This document shows, piece by piece, positions 32,097-40,086 of a stretch of DNA of 45,763 nt. Position 1 is the stretch's first letter. The number at the start of each line of letters is the position of its first letter. The position numbers and the translations under genes are program-made. The DNA lies in the NCBI GenBank assembly GCA_964537075.1, contig CAZIBB010000002.1:1-45763 (forward strand), given 5' to 3'. The DNA comes from CAYTED01 sp964537075 (lineage in GTDB: Bacteria > Patescibacteriota > Minisyncoccia > Moranbacterales > UBA1568). The notes beneath the pieces were generated by a model. That model worked only from the letters and a program-made list of their open reading frames with translations, searched no databases and was not told where the DNA came from.

Positions 32097-32645
32097 TTAT
32101 TCCCCTGATGGAGTCCGAATCGAATACTGACAACCGCAGTAATTCTGACGGTAAATACTGCGTTCCTTCACCATGGCGCGGGCGATCATCTCACGGCCTT
32201 TTTTCTTCCAGTCCTCGGCGTAGAATCGAATACCGTAGCGCTTGGCGGCCGCCTCACCCACGGGAAAGATCACTTTCGAGCTCTTGCGAGTTCCCATGGT
32301 GAGCGTCGTTCCAAAGATAGGAAATCCCCGCTCCAAGGCCTCCTTGGCGGCATGACCGAGACGCATACCGATACAGGTGTAGCAACGCCTCCCCTGCTCG
32401 GGTTCACTCTCGAGTCCCTTCACGCGCTCATTCCAGGACTCAGGGGTATAGTCTTGATCAATCATGGGAACGCTCCACTCCTCGCACACGCGCACGACTT
32501 CTTTCTTCCGGAGGAGATATTCTGCTTCCGGAAAGATATTCGGATTATAGAACAAAACCGAGAGATCAAAGGTCACTCGAAGCTCATCGATGACCGCGAT
32601 ACCGCACGGTGCACAGCAAGTATGCAATAAAAACTTTTCACGCAT
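32097..32645 (-). CDS. queH: Epoxyqueuosine reductase QueH
   Basis: This 182-residue protein (DUF208) starts LLHTCCAPCGIAV, the paired Cys motif of QueH, and continues with FYNPNIFPEAEYLLR, GRRCYTCIGMRL and a C-terminal YCGCQYS. QueH binds an iron-sulfur cluster and a further metal through these Cys and makes queuosine from epoxyqueuosine in tRNA, replacing QueG. Its presence implies a queuosine modification or salvage step although no other que gene is in the window. It precedes a small membrane-protein gene by 2 bases. Confidence 0.93.
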   Translation of the reverse strand: MREKFLLHTCCAPCGIAVIDELRVTFDLSVLFYNPNIFPEAEYLLRKKEVVRVCEEWSVPMIDQDYTPESWNERVKGLESEPEQGRRCYTCIGMRLGHAAKEALERGFPIFGTTLTMGTRKSSKVIFPVGEAAAKRYGIRFYAEDWKKKGREMIARAMVKERSIYRQNYCGCQYSIRTPSGE

Positions 32646-32660
32646 AACAAATATAATTTT

Positions 32661-32724
32661 GAATTTTTACAGCGGACTCCGCTGGCTGGCGGATCAAAAA
32701 GCGGAACGACCGTTGTAAAAATTC
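32661..32724. repeat. Hairpin between secY and queH
   Basis: GAATTTTTACAGCGG pairs with CCGTTGTAAAAATTC (one wobble). Inside lie CCGCTGGCTGGCGGA and AAGCGGAACGACCG, small palindromes repeated elsewhere (about 11637, 25807, 34250 and 34272). A terminator role for secY is possible but no T run follows. Confidence 0.65.
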
Positions 32725-32749
32725 ATCCTTCGAAATTCAGAATTCCCCA

Positions 32750-34030
32750 TTAAAAGCCTTCGTAACTCCGCATCGCCAGCTGACTCTCGGTATGCTTGAT
32801 GAATTCGAGAACGACCGATACGACGATAAGGATGCTCACGCCACCGATCTGCAGCGCCTGAATATGCGTAATCCCCTGGACAATATACGGAAGTACCGCG
32901 ATGAGACCAAGAAACACCGATCCGGCAAGCGTAATACGCATGATGATATAGTGCAGATGATCGGCGGTTGCCTGACCGGGACGAATGCCCGGAACATATC
33001 CGCCCTGCTTCTGCAGATTCTCGGAAATTTTGTACGGATCGAACACAACGGTCGTATAAAAATACGTGAAGAGAATGACGAGAACGAAGAAAATCGACCC
33101 GTAGACGAACTGGTCCTGAAGAAAGGCGCTTACCTTGATCGCTATATCAGCTACTGGCTTCCCCTGAAAAGACTGTGCGATAAAACTCGCAAGCATGGTT
33201 GGAATAAGAATAATAGACACGGCAAAAATAATCGGGATAACGCCCGCTTGGTTCACTTTGAGCGGAAGATGCGACGCCGTTCCGCCATATACCTGGCTTC
33301 CCCGAACGCGCTTGGCATACGAGACCGGAATGATGCGCTGCCCCTCATTCACGAGGATAACACCTGCGATAGTGATCGCTCCGACGAGGAAGAATGCAAA
33401 ATATGAAAAAAACTGCGATGGATCCCATGTCGCGGCGAAACGGCTCACGCCGGTCGGAAGAGCGGCGACGATACCGGCGAAAATCATCATGGAGACACCG
33501 TTTCCAAGTCCCTTTTCCGTAATCAATTCGCCGAGCCACATAAGGAGGATTGAACCGGCCGTCGCGGTAATGATGATCGCCACCATCCGAAACGATGTGA
33601 GATCGATGAAGACATTCTGCGATTTCAAAAGTGAAATCATCGCGAAAGCCTGAATACCAGCGAATGGAACAGTGAGCCACCGCGTCCAAGAATTGAATTT
33701 CTGGCGACCTGCCTCCCCTTCTTCCTTATACAATCGCTCCAATGCCGGAACAATCGTCGTCATGAGCTGCATAATAATCGAGGCTGTGATGTACGGCCCG
33801 ACACCAAGGAGTACGATGGAAATATTCGAAAGACCCCCGCCTGAAAACACATTGAGCATACCTAACAGCTGATTGCCGTCAAAGAGCTGCTTCAACTGCG
33901 TCGCATCCACCCCCGGCAATGGAATATTGGCGGCCAAACGATATGCCACGAGTATGCCAAGAATAAACAGGACCTTCTTGCGCAAATCAGACTGATTCAC
34001 CATGGCCGAGAAAATATCTTTGATAGTCAT
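32750..34030 (-). CDS. secY: Protein translocase subunit SecY
   Basis: This 426-residue protein has ten hydrophobic helices. N-terminal IPLPGVD, helix 2 region ISIVLLGVGPYITASIIMQL, GLGNGVSMMIFAGI in helix 5 and YVPGIRPGQATADHL in the C-terminal cytoplasmic region are family hallmarks; the cytoplasmic loops that dock the ribosome and SecA are present. SecY forms the membrane channel for exported proteins. As usual it follows rplO in the spc operon, but a 280-bp region rich in hairpins separates them, and adk lies 2.6 kb further downstream. Confidence 0.98.
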   Translation of the reverse strand: MTIKDIFSAMVNQSDLRKKVLFILGILVAYRLAANIPLPGVDATQLKQLFDGNQLLGMLNVFSGGGLSNISIVLLGVGPYITASIIMQLMTTIVPALERLYKEEGEAGRQKFNSWTRWLTVPFAGIQAFAMISLLKSQNVFIDLTSFRMVAIIITATAGSILLMWLGELITEKGLGNGVSMMIFAGIVAALPTGVSRFAATWDPSQFFSYFAFFLVGAITIAGVILVNEGQRIIPVSYAKRVRGSQVYGGTASHLPLKVNQAGVIPIIFAVSIILIPTMLASFIAQSFQGKPVADIAIKVSAFLQDQFVYGSIFFVLVILFTYFYTTVVFDPYKISENLQKQGGYVPGIRPGQATADHLHYIIMRITLAGSVFLGLIAVLPYIVQGITHIQALQIGGVSILIVVSVVLEFIKHTESQLAMRSYEGF

Positions 34031-34039
34031 AGTTTTTTA

Positions 34040-34099
34040 TTACCTAGCGAGTGAGTGAAGCGAAAGTTCTTACTTTCGATTCCGAGCGAGTGACGGTAA
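34040..34099. repeat. Short hairpin element between rplO and secY
   Basis: Outer TTACC/GGTAA, then AGCGAGTGAG and CCGAGCGAGTGAC flanking a perfect stem CGAAAGT-TCTT-ACTTTCG. The GAG-rich arms around a hairpin recall the core of the larger elements at 27769 and 41838. Confidence 0.55.
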
Positions 34100-34128
34100 C
34101 ACATGGTGAATACCATTTATTATTTTAT

Positions 34129-34230
34129 AGAATCGGAACATTTAAAATTTTTGAGATCTCTCGCAGCACAGACTCTTTTCCCGAGTCGAGCAGGGAATGA
34201 TCGGTAAAAATTTATAAATGTTCCGGTTCT
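34129..34230. repeat. Long hairpin element between rplO and secY
   Basis: About 24 bases at 34129-34152 (starting AGAATCGGAACATTT) pair almost fully with 34206-34230 (ending AAATGTTCCGGTTCT). The loop holds a second stem GACTC/GAGTC. After it, 34240-34285 contains two small palindromes AGCGGACGCACCGCT and AGCGGAACGACCGCT. No gene is visible in the 280-bp gap. Confidence 0.7.
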
Positions 34231-34313
34231 ACCATTTCTACAGAAGCGGACGCACCGCTCCAAAAGCGGAACGACCGCTCCCTTACTATCATAGCAGAAA
34301 AAAAGGCGGGAAG

Positions 34314-34748
34314 TTATTCCGCCACCTTTCCTCCTTGTTTTTCGATGGCCTCCCTGGCACCAGCCGAACAAGTAATACCCTTGGAGAGTATCAGCGCTTT
34401 GGAAAGAATTCCCGTAGCGACGACCTTTACCCCTGCGCGTTTCGCATTCTTCGTCACCGCTCGCGAGAGAAGCAGCGCTTCAACGGTTACCGTCGCACCG
34501 GTTTCGAAATGCTTTTCAAGCAAGGCGAGCGTTACCGTCGCTTTCTTCACGACCGGTGATTTGAAACCACGGACTTTCTTCAGTCGTTCGGTCAACGTCG
34601 AACGACCACCCTCGAAAAGAGGATCCTTCTTTTTGCCGTGAGCGCCCTGTCCTTTGGTACCGCGACCGGAAGTCGTACCACGTTTTCCTCCTCGACCGAT
34701 CTTCTTCGATTTTTTTCGAGCCGAGCTCTTCAGTTCATGTGCTTGCAT
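34314..34748 (-). CDS. rplO: 50S ribosomal protein L15
   Basis: The protein is 144 residues. The N-terminal basic arm KKIGRGGKRGTTSGRGTKGQ inserts into 23S rRNA, and the globular half ends with LSKGITCSAGAREAIEKQGG. Normal length. It starts 9 bases after rpsE, leaving no room for rpmD (L30), the arrangement expected of CPR bacteria. Confidence 0.97.
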   Translation of the reverse strand: MQAHELKSSARKKSKKIGRGGKRGTTSGRGTKGQGAHGKKKDPLFEGGRSTLTERLKKVRGFKSPVVKKATVTLALLEKHFETGATVTVEALLLSRAVTKNAKRAGVKVVATGILSKALILSKGITCSAGAREAIEKQGGKVAE

Positions 34749-34757
34749 AGGTTTGTC

Positions 34758-35303
34758 TTACTTTACTTCAGAAACAAGAGTTGTCTTTTCTTCCGCTTTC
34801 TCCGCAACGACGACAGGTGCGATCACTTCCTTCGCCCGGGGAAGCTGCTTCAGAGCCTCTACCGTCACACGAGCCACGTTGAGGGGATTCGATGCGCCAA
34901 GCGACTTGGAAATAACATCACGAACTCCGAGGAGATCGACAACCGCACGCACGGCACCGCCGGCGATGAGACCCCGTCCTTCGGAGGCCGGTTTCAGGAG
35001 TACGCGGGCGGATCCGAGCTTAGCAGTAACATCATGAGCGATCGTTCCACCGGTCAAAGCAATTTCCACCATATTTTTCTTCGCCTCACTGTAAGCCTTC
35101 TGGATAGCGATGGAAACATCCGCTCCCTTCGCGACGCCGACACCGACTTTCCCTTTGCGGTTTCCGATGACGAGGGTCGCCCGGAAACGGAAACGACGCC
35201 CACCTTTCACCACGCGAGTCACGCGCGCCAAATTCAAAAGCTTCTGATCGAACTCAGGTTTCTCCCGTCTTGCTCCTCCTTTTCTTCCTTGCTGCTTGGC
35301 CAT
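34758..35303 (-). CDS. rpsE: 30S ribosomal protein S5
   Basis: The protein is 181 residues with the double-stranded RNA-binding N-domain (VVKGGRRFRFRATLVIG and GVGVAKGADV) and the C-domain with RVLLKPASEGRGLIAGGAVRAV. It helps accuracy of decoding. The C-terminal tail (VVVAEKAEEKTTLVSEVK) is longer than in E. coli. It is directly followed by rplO instead of rpmD. Confidence 0.97.
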   Translation of the reverse strand: MAKQQGRKGGARREKPEFDQKLLNLARVTRVVKGGRRFRFRATLVIGNRKGKVGVGVAKGADVSIAIQKAYSEAKKNMVEIALTGGTIAHDVTAKLGSARVLLKPASEGRGLIAGGAVRAVVDLLGVRDVISKSLGASNPLNVARVTVEALKQLPRAKEVIAPVVVAEKAEEKTTLVSEVK

Positions 35304-35317
35304 AACGATAGAGTAAA

Positions 35318-35692
35318 TTATATTAAGAGTCCGGCACCACGCGCACCATCACAAGCAGCCTTTACTTTCCCATGATAACGGTATCCTGCACGGTCAAACA
35401 CCGCTTCTTTGATACCAAGAGCCACACACTTAAGAGCAATCGCTTTTCCTACGGCTTCAGCTCCAACGACCGTATTTTTCTCTTTGATCTCGGCGATACT
35501 GCATGCGGCCAGAGTCTTTCCACTTTCATCATCGATCATCTGCGCGTAAAAAGCCTTGTTGCTCCGAAAAACAGAGAGTCTCGGACGAGTCGCGGTACCG
35601 GAAACCTTCGCCCGTATGCGGCGCTTTCGAATTTCCCGGAGAAGTGTTGTAGATTGCTTTCGTATCATATCCTTGTTCTTATGAGGGCTCAC
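35318..35692 (-). CDS. rplR: 50S ribosomal protein L18
   Basis: The protein is 124 residues from GTG 35692; ATG 35668 (MIRKQSTTLL) is the alternative start. It binds 5S rRNA. Core motifs: RPRLSVFRSNKAFYAQMIDD, AEAVGKAIALKC and the end FDRAGYRYHGKVKAACDGARGAG (shown in part: DRAGYRYHGKVKA). Confidence 0.95.
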   Translation of the reverse strand: MSPHKNKDMIRKQSTTLLREIRKRRIRAKVSGTATRPRLSVFRSNKAFYAQMIDDESGKTLAACSIAEIKEKNTVVGAEAVGKAIALKCVALGIKEAVFDRAGYRYHGKVKAACDGARGAGLLI

Positions 35693-35706
35693 TCGTTTGT
35701 AATATA

Positions 35707-36243
35707 TTAAGCGGAGGCTTTCTTTCCTTCCTTGCGACGGACGATCTCACCGACATATTTGAATCCCTTGCCCTTGTACGGCTCTACCGGTTTCAAATCG
35801 CGGATCTCGGCGATAAACTGACCGACCTTCTGCCGATCGATTCCGGAAATAGAAAGGATATTCCCTTCAATCTTCGCATCGATTCCTTCCGGGATAATCA
35901 TCTCAACCGGATGGGAGAATCCCAAGGCGAGATTGATTTTCCTCCCAGCGACGGCCATACGGAAACCGACACCATTGAGTTCCAACTGTTTCTGAAATCC
36001 CTTGGTCGTTCCTTCGATCATATTGGAAATCATCTTGGCGGTCGTCCCCCAGAGCGCGGATGCCAATTTGGACTGACCGACCTTTTCCACCAGAACCTCC
36101 TTCTCGGAAACGATCACTTTCACCTCATCACGATGCGCGAAAGAGAGCGTCCCCTTCGGACCCTTCACGGTGATGTTATTCGCATGAAGCGTCACTTCGG
36201 CGCCGTCTGCGATCACTACTGGTTTTTTTCCAATTCTACTCAT
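35707..36243 (-). CDS. rplF: 50S ribosomal protein L6
   Basis: The protein is 178 residues from ATG 36243 (MSRIGKKPVVI). Two repeated L6 domains; the second carries GIDRQKVGQFIAEIRDLK and the conserved end PYKGKGFKYVGEIVRRKEGK, which contacts the sarcin-ricin region. Sits between rpsH and rplR as in the standard spc operon. Confidence 0.97.
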   Translation of the reverse strand: MSRIGKKPVVIADGAEVTLHANNITVKGPKGTLSFAHRDEVKVIVSEKEVLVEKVGQSKLASALWGTTAKMISNMIEGTTKGFQKQLELNGVGFRMAVAGRKINLALGFSHPVEMIIPEGIDAKIEGNILSISGIDRQKVGQFIAEIRDLKPVEPYKGKGFKYVGEIVRRKEGKKASA

Positions 36244-36265
36244 AAGACTCACGTATAACGTTCAG

Positions 36266-36673
36266 TTACCACACTTCACAAATAAGCTCGCCGCCGAGAC
36301 CCTGACGATAGGCGTTGACGCCGCTCATCACACCCTTGGAGGTCGAAACCACTGCCATTCCGAATCCATTCTTGACCTTCTTGATCTCGCCTTTCTTCAC
36401 ATAAACGCGGCAACCTTCCTTGCTCACGCGGCGGATTTCATGAATAGCTGGAGCCTTTTCCACGAGTGAAACCGGAATATATTTCAACCACAGGATAAGA
36501 TTCTCCTTGTTGTTCTCGAGAACCTCTTTTTCGGATCGGAGAATAAACCCTTCCTTTTCCAGGATACGGGCGATTTCTCGCTTCAGCTTCGAAGCAGGCA
36601 TCGACACAGAGTCGCGACCGGCGCGCTGAGCATTTCTTACTCTCGTTAACATGTCTGCTATTGGATCCAACAT
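36266..36673 (-). CDS. rpsH: 30S ribosomal protein S8
   Basis: The protein is 135 residues. DPIADMLTRVRNAQRAG at the start and the 16S rRNA-binding end VVSTSKGVMSGVNAYRQGLG are intact. In E. coli S8 represses the spc operon by binding mRNA near rplE; no such site could be judged here. Confidence 0.97.
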   Translation of the reverse strand: MLDPIADMLTRVRNAQRAGRDSVSMPASKLKREIARILEKEGFILRSEKEVLENNKENLILWLKYIPVSLVEKAPAIHEIRRVSKEGCRVYVKKGEIKKVKNGFGMAVVSTSKGVMSGVNAYRQGLGGELICEVW

Positions 36674-36720
36674 ACTTTATAGAAAAAATTCTTTAGAGAG
36701 GCTCTTTACACTTTAATCAT

Positions 36721-36906
36721 TTACCATGAGGCCTTCTTCACTCCCGGGATCTCACCTTTCGAGGCGAGCTCTCGGAAACAGATGCGGCAGAGGTCAAACT
36801 TTCTCATATATCCCCGTTTCCGACCGCATTTCCAGCATCGGTGAACAATCCGAGAACTAAATTTCGGAGTCTTCAGGGATCTTGCCATGGTTGAAATTTT
36901 TGACAT
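36721..36906 (-). CDS. rpsN: 30S ribosomal protein S14, zinc-binding type
   Basis: This short 61-residue form has two Cys pairs, CWKC and CRIC, that bind zinc (type Z). The start ATG 36906 gives MSKISTMARSLKTPKF, which aligns in length with other type Z proteins; ATG 36888 is internal. The end GEIPGVKKASW is conserved. Confidence 0.96.
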   Translation of the reverse strand: MSKISTMARSLKTPKFSSRIVHRCWKCGRKRGYMRKFDLCRICFRELASKGEIPGVKKASW

Positions 36907-36938
36907 ACGAGCTATCAGTTATATTATCTTTTAGGCTT

Positions 36939-37499
36939 CTAGTTTTCCTTGTCGTCTTTTCTGATCGGAACTCCTATCTTTCGAAAGAGTACCGTCGCCT
37001 CTTCTTTCGTCTGTGCCGTACTCACGATCGTTATCTGGAGACCGAAGATCGCCTGAACTTTCTCCTGCACGATTTCCGGAAAAATCATGTGCTCCCGAAG
37101 GCCGATATTGCAATTTCCCCCCTGGTCGACGATGGTCGTTTTCAATCCCTGAAAATCGCGAATACGGGGAAGCGTCGCATTGAGCAGCCGATCAAGGAAT
37201 TGCCACATGCGCTTCCCACGAAGCGTCACCTTCACACCGACCTCCTGGCCTTCGCGAAGCTTGAAACCGGCGATGGACTTTTTCGACTTGGTCTGAACCG
37301 GCTTCTGTCCGGTAACCAAGGTGATCGTATCAACAATCTCGTCGACTTTCTTTCCGTCTTTCAGGAATTTCCCCGTACCAACGTTCACAATCACTTTCTT
37401 GATCGTCGGAATGGCCATGACATTACCGTACTTGAACTCCTTCTGGAGCTCAGGCACCGCATCTTTCCTATATTTCATTTGGGTAAATCCTTGTTTCAT
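36939..37499 (-). CDS. rplE: 50S ribosomal protein L5
   Basis: The protein is 186 residues and binds 5S rRNA in the central protuberance. IKKVIVNVGTGKF, TGQKPVQTKSKKSIAGFKLR, GVKVTLRG and FPEIVQEKVQAIFGLQITI are in the usual order. Confidence 0.97.
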   Translation of the reverse strand: MKQGFTQMKYRKDAVPELQKEFKYGNVMAIPTIKKVIVNVGTGKFLKDGKKVDEIVDTITLVTGQKPVQTKSKKSIAGFKLREGQEVGVKVTLRGKRMWQFLDRLLNATLPRIRDFQGLKTTIVDQGGNCNIGLREHMIFPEIVQEKVQAIFGLQITIVSTAQTKEEATVLFRKIGVPIRKDDKEN

Positions 37500-37516
37500 A
37501 TTCTCCTCAGAATCAT

Positions 37517-37825
37517 TTAAACGATTGCTTTTCCTGAACGCTTGGCAAAACGTACCTTTTCGCCGCCTTCGGTACGATACCCCACGCGCGTCGGCTTATT
37601 CGTCTCCGGGCAGAGAAGCATCACGTTTGAAATATGAATCGATGCTTCCATTTCCACGCGCTCCCCTTTCTCGCCCTCACGACGGGCTTTGCGATGACGC
37701 TTGACGATGTTCGCACCCTTCACCAGCACGCGCTCCGAAGCAGGGAGTACCTGGAGAATGACTCCTCGCTTCCCTTTATCCTTGCCAGCTATAATTTCTA
37801 CCTGATCTCCTTTGTGGATTTTCAT
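37517..37825 (-). CDS. rplX: 50S ribosomal protein L24
   Basis: The protein is 102 residues with an N-terminal KOW motif (GDQVEIIAGKDKGKRGVIL) and the segment ANIVKRHRKA. It starts assembly of the large subunit. A 94-bp gap with an inverted word repeat separates it from rplN. Confidence 0.97.
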   Translation of the reverse strand: MKIHKGDQVEIIAGKDKGKRGVILQVLPASERVLVKGANIVKRHRKARREGEKGERVEMEASIHISNVMLLCPETNKPTRVGYRTEGGEKVRFAKRSGKAIV

Positions 37826-37829
37826 AATC

Positions 37830-37915
37830 TTGAACTTTCGACAAACAACTTACAACTGACGACAAAACTCTTTTTTTTCTTGTAGTAGGTCGCTAGTCGT
37901 TTATCGTTAGTTATA
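37830..37915. repeat. Inverted word repeat in the rplN-rplX gap
   Basis: AACTTTCGACAAAC and AACTTACAACTGACGAC are mirrored imperfectly (about two thirds of 31 positions) by GTAGTAGGTCGC and TAGTCGTTTATCGTTAGTT, with a T8 tract in the loop. Confidence 0.55.
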
Positions 37916-37919
37916 TTTC

Positions 37920-38285
37920 TTACAATACTTCCGGTGCGAGGGAGGCGATCTTCGCAAAACCCTTCTCACGGACTTCTCTCGCTATCGGCCCGAAGATTCG
38001 GGTGCCCTTCGGTTCTTTTCCTTCGACGATCACCGCTGCATTCTCATCAAATCGGATATAAGTATTGTCTTTGCGGCGATGTTCGTTTCTCTGTCGGACG
38101 ATGACGGCACGGACCTTGTCTCCCTTCTTCACGATCCCTCTCGGTTCCGCCTGCTTCACCGAGGCGACGATGATGTCACCCAAAGCCGCATAGCGGCGGC
38201 GAGTTCCCCCAAGTATCTTAAAACACTTGATGATTTTCGCACCGCTGTTATCAGCTACTTTCAATACGGATTCCGCTTGTATCAT
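37920..38285 (-). CDS. rplN: 50S ribosomal protein L14
   Basis: The protein is 121 residues: MIQAESVLKVADNSGAK, the beta-barrel KGDKVRAVIVR and the end FGPIAREVREKGFAKIASLA. Standard length; it follows rpsQ by 4 bases. Confidence 0.97.
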   Translation of the reverse strand: MIQAESVLKVADNSGAKIIKCFKILGGTRRRYAALGDIIVASVKQAEPRGIVKKGDKVRAVIVRQRNEHRRKDNTYIRFDENAAVIVEGKEPKGTRIFGPIAREVREKGFAKIASLAPEVL

Positions 38286-38289
38286 ACTC

Positions 38290-38574
38290 TTATGCCTTCT
38301 TTATGATTTCTGATAATTGATACTTTTTGGTCTTACTCATCGGTTTACAGGACTGAAACATCACCACATCATTCTTCTTCGCCTCATTTTCCGGATTGTG
38401 CACGTGATATTTCTTGGTTGAGCGGTACTGCTTGCCATACAACGGATGTGTCTTCAGCGTTTCCACAGCGACAACAATCGTTTTGTCCATAGAAGAACTT
38501 ACCACCGTCCCCTTCCACTTCGGCGAGGATTTGGCTGTTTTCACTGCTTCTTTTGCTGATGTAACTTGTTTCAT
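38290..38574 (-). CDS. rpsQ: 30S ribosomal protein S17
   Basis: The protein is 94 residues. The OB-fold core WKGTVVSSSMDKTIVVAVE and HPLYGKQYRSTKKYHVHN is preceded by about 18 extra residues (MKQVTSAKEAVKTAKSS). Normal family members start near this core. Confidence 0.95.
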   Translation of the reverse strand: MKQVTSAKEAVKTAKSSPKWKGTVVSSSMDKTIVVAVETLKTHPLYGKQYRSTKKYHVHNPENEAKKNDVVMFQSCKPMSKTKKYQLSEIIKKA

Positions 38575-38587
38575 ATCGTTATATATA

Positions 38588-38656
38588 CCGCACCTTATGA
38601 AATAATATCACTTCTTTCTCGAATACTTTTCTTCTTTACGCTTTCATAACGTGCGG
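38588..38656. repeat. Hairpin in the rpmC-rpsQ gap
   Basis: CCGCACCTTATGAAA (38588-38602) pairs with TTTCATAACGTGCGG (38642-38656) with one mismatch, around a pyrimidine-rich loop of 39 bases. It lies inside the ribosomal protein operon. Confidence 0.65.
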
Positions 38657-38682
38657 CACAGAGATTCAATTATCTTTCAGTC

Positions 38683-38892
38683 CTATGCGGCTACCATTCC
38701 TTCTTCGCGATCACGCTCGGAAAGGATAGTCTTGATTCTCGCGACGTCGCGCTTGAGGACGCCGTATCCGTGATGTTTTTTCTCCTCGTGAGCCATCAGA
38801 CGGAAACGAAGTTCGCGAAGCGAGTCCTCACAGAGTGAGAGCTCTTTCCCGAGTTCTACCGTAGTTTTTTCCCGCCATTCGGTTGCTTTCAT
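38683..38892 (-). CDS. rpmC: 50S ribosomal protein L29
   Basis: This 69-residue helical hairpin has ELGKELSLCEDSLRELRFRL and the conserved C-terminal helix GVLKRDVARIKTILSER. It sits at the nascent-chain exit where SRP and trigger factor dock. Confidence 0.95.
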   Translation of the reverse strand: MKATEWREKTTVELGKELSLCEDSLRELRFRLMAHEEKKHHGYGVLKRDVARIKTILSERDREEGMVAA

Positions 38893-38904
38893 AATCGTTT
38901 TCTT

Positions 38905-38950
38905 ATTCTCTGATCTGGTATCTAATATCCAGTATCTAATATCTCATCTC
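38905..38950. repeat. Word repeat GTATCTAATATC in the rplP-rpmC gap
   Basis: CTGGTATCTAATATCCAG, GTATCTAATATCTC: a short tandem and partly inverted word array, related in style to the GATATTT array inside the GT4 gene at 12021-12048. Confidence 0.5.
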
Positions 38951-38953
38951 TGC

Positions 38954-39364
38954 CTAGTGCCTCTCGACGAACTTGGTTTTCAGCGACAGCTTATGCGAGG
39001 CGAGTCTCATCGCTTCCGTCGCCTGTTCTTTCGTCACGCCGTCGAGTTCGAACAGTATCTTTCCGGCGGCGATCTTCGCGACGAAATGATCGACGCTTCC
39101 CTTTCCCTTTCCCATCGGCGTCTGTTCACCCTTCTTCGTGACTGGCATATCGGGGAAAATCCTGATCCACACCTTGCCTCCGCGCTGGATATAGCGGGTC
39201 ATCGCACGGCGAGCGGCCTCAATCTGACGAGCAGAAATGATGCCGGCTTCCATCGCCTTCAGTCCGAAACTTCCGAACGAAACGGCGATACCGCGGGTGG
39301 CCGGGCCTTTCGGCATCCCTCCCCGCTGGTGCTTTCGATGTTTTACTTTTCGTGGCATTAACAT
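38954..39364 (-). CDS. rplP: 50S ribosomal protein L16
   Basis: The protein is 136 residues from ATG 39364 (MLMPRKVKHRKHQRG). FGLKAMEAGIISARQIEAARRA, RIFPDMPVTKKGEQTPMGKG and FELDGVTKEQATEAMRLA are the expected blocks. It binds near the A-site tRNA. Confidence 0.97.
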   Translation of the reverse strand: MLMPRKVKHRKHQRGGMPKGPATRGIAVSFGSFGLKAMEAGIISARQIEAARRAMTRYIQRGGKVWIRIFPDMPVTKKGEQTPMGKGKGSVDHFVAKIAAGKILFELDGVTKEQATEAMRLASHKLSLKTKFVERH

Positions 39365-39376
39365 AAGCGTGGTCGA

Positions 39377-40060
39377 CTATTTCTTTTCTTCAGTTATCGT
39401 CTCTTTCTTTTCTTTGATGACGAATTTCTCTCCCTTATACACCCATACTTTCACACCGATCACCCCATAAGTCGTATTCGCATTGTATCTCGCGAAATCG
39501 ATATCGGCGCGGAGCGTATGGAGAGGGATCTTTCCCTGAGCCTGCCATTCACGTCGAGACATTTCCGCTCCTCCCAATCGTCCTGATACCTCGATCTTCA
39601 CTCCTTCTACCGCCTGATTCGCACGGACCTGTTCGATCATGGTCTTCAGGATTCTCCGGAAGGGCATACGCTTCTCGATCTGCTCGGCCACCTGCTGAGC
39701 GATGAGCATCGCATTCTCCTCAAAGCGTTTCACTTCTTCGACGCTGACCTTGAGATCGAGCTTTCGCCCCGGGAAAAATCTCTGTCGGATCACACGGGTC
39801 AGATCCTCGATCCCCGTACCACCACGACCGATGAGTACGCCGGGCCGTGAGGTCAGGATCGACAAGCGCACGACTCCCGATGACCGTTCGATCAGGACAT
39901 CGGCGATAGCGGCCGCCTTCCATTTCTTGAAGACGAATTCGCGGATCTCGATATCCTCACGAAGATTTTTCTGATATTCTTTTTTCCCACCGAACCAGCG
40001 AGACTTCCATTCGGTAACGATACCGAGACGGAGTCCAATGGCGTTATATTTATGACCCAT
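39377..40060 (-). CDS. rpsC: 30S ribosomal protein S3
   Basis: The protein is 227 residues with an N-terminal KH domain (GVLIGRGGTGIEDLTRVI) and the C-domain with GRLGGAEMSRREWQAQGKIP and TLRADIDFARYNANTTYG. It forms part of the mRNA entry channel. Confidence 0.97.
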   Translation of the reverse strand: MGHKYNAIGLRLGIVTEWKSRWFGGKKEYQKNLREDIEIREFVFKKWKAAAIADVLIERSSGVVRLSILTSRPGVLIGRGGTGIEDLTRVIRQRFFPGRKLDLKVSVEEVKRFEENAMLIAQQVAEQIEKRMPFRRILKTMIEQVRANQAVEGVKIEVSGRLGGAEMSRREWQAQGKIPLHTLRADIDFARYNANTTYGVIGVKVWVYKGEKFVIKEKKETITEEKK

Positions 40061-40086
40061 AGGATCTCTTTCTCAATTGCTGATAA

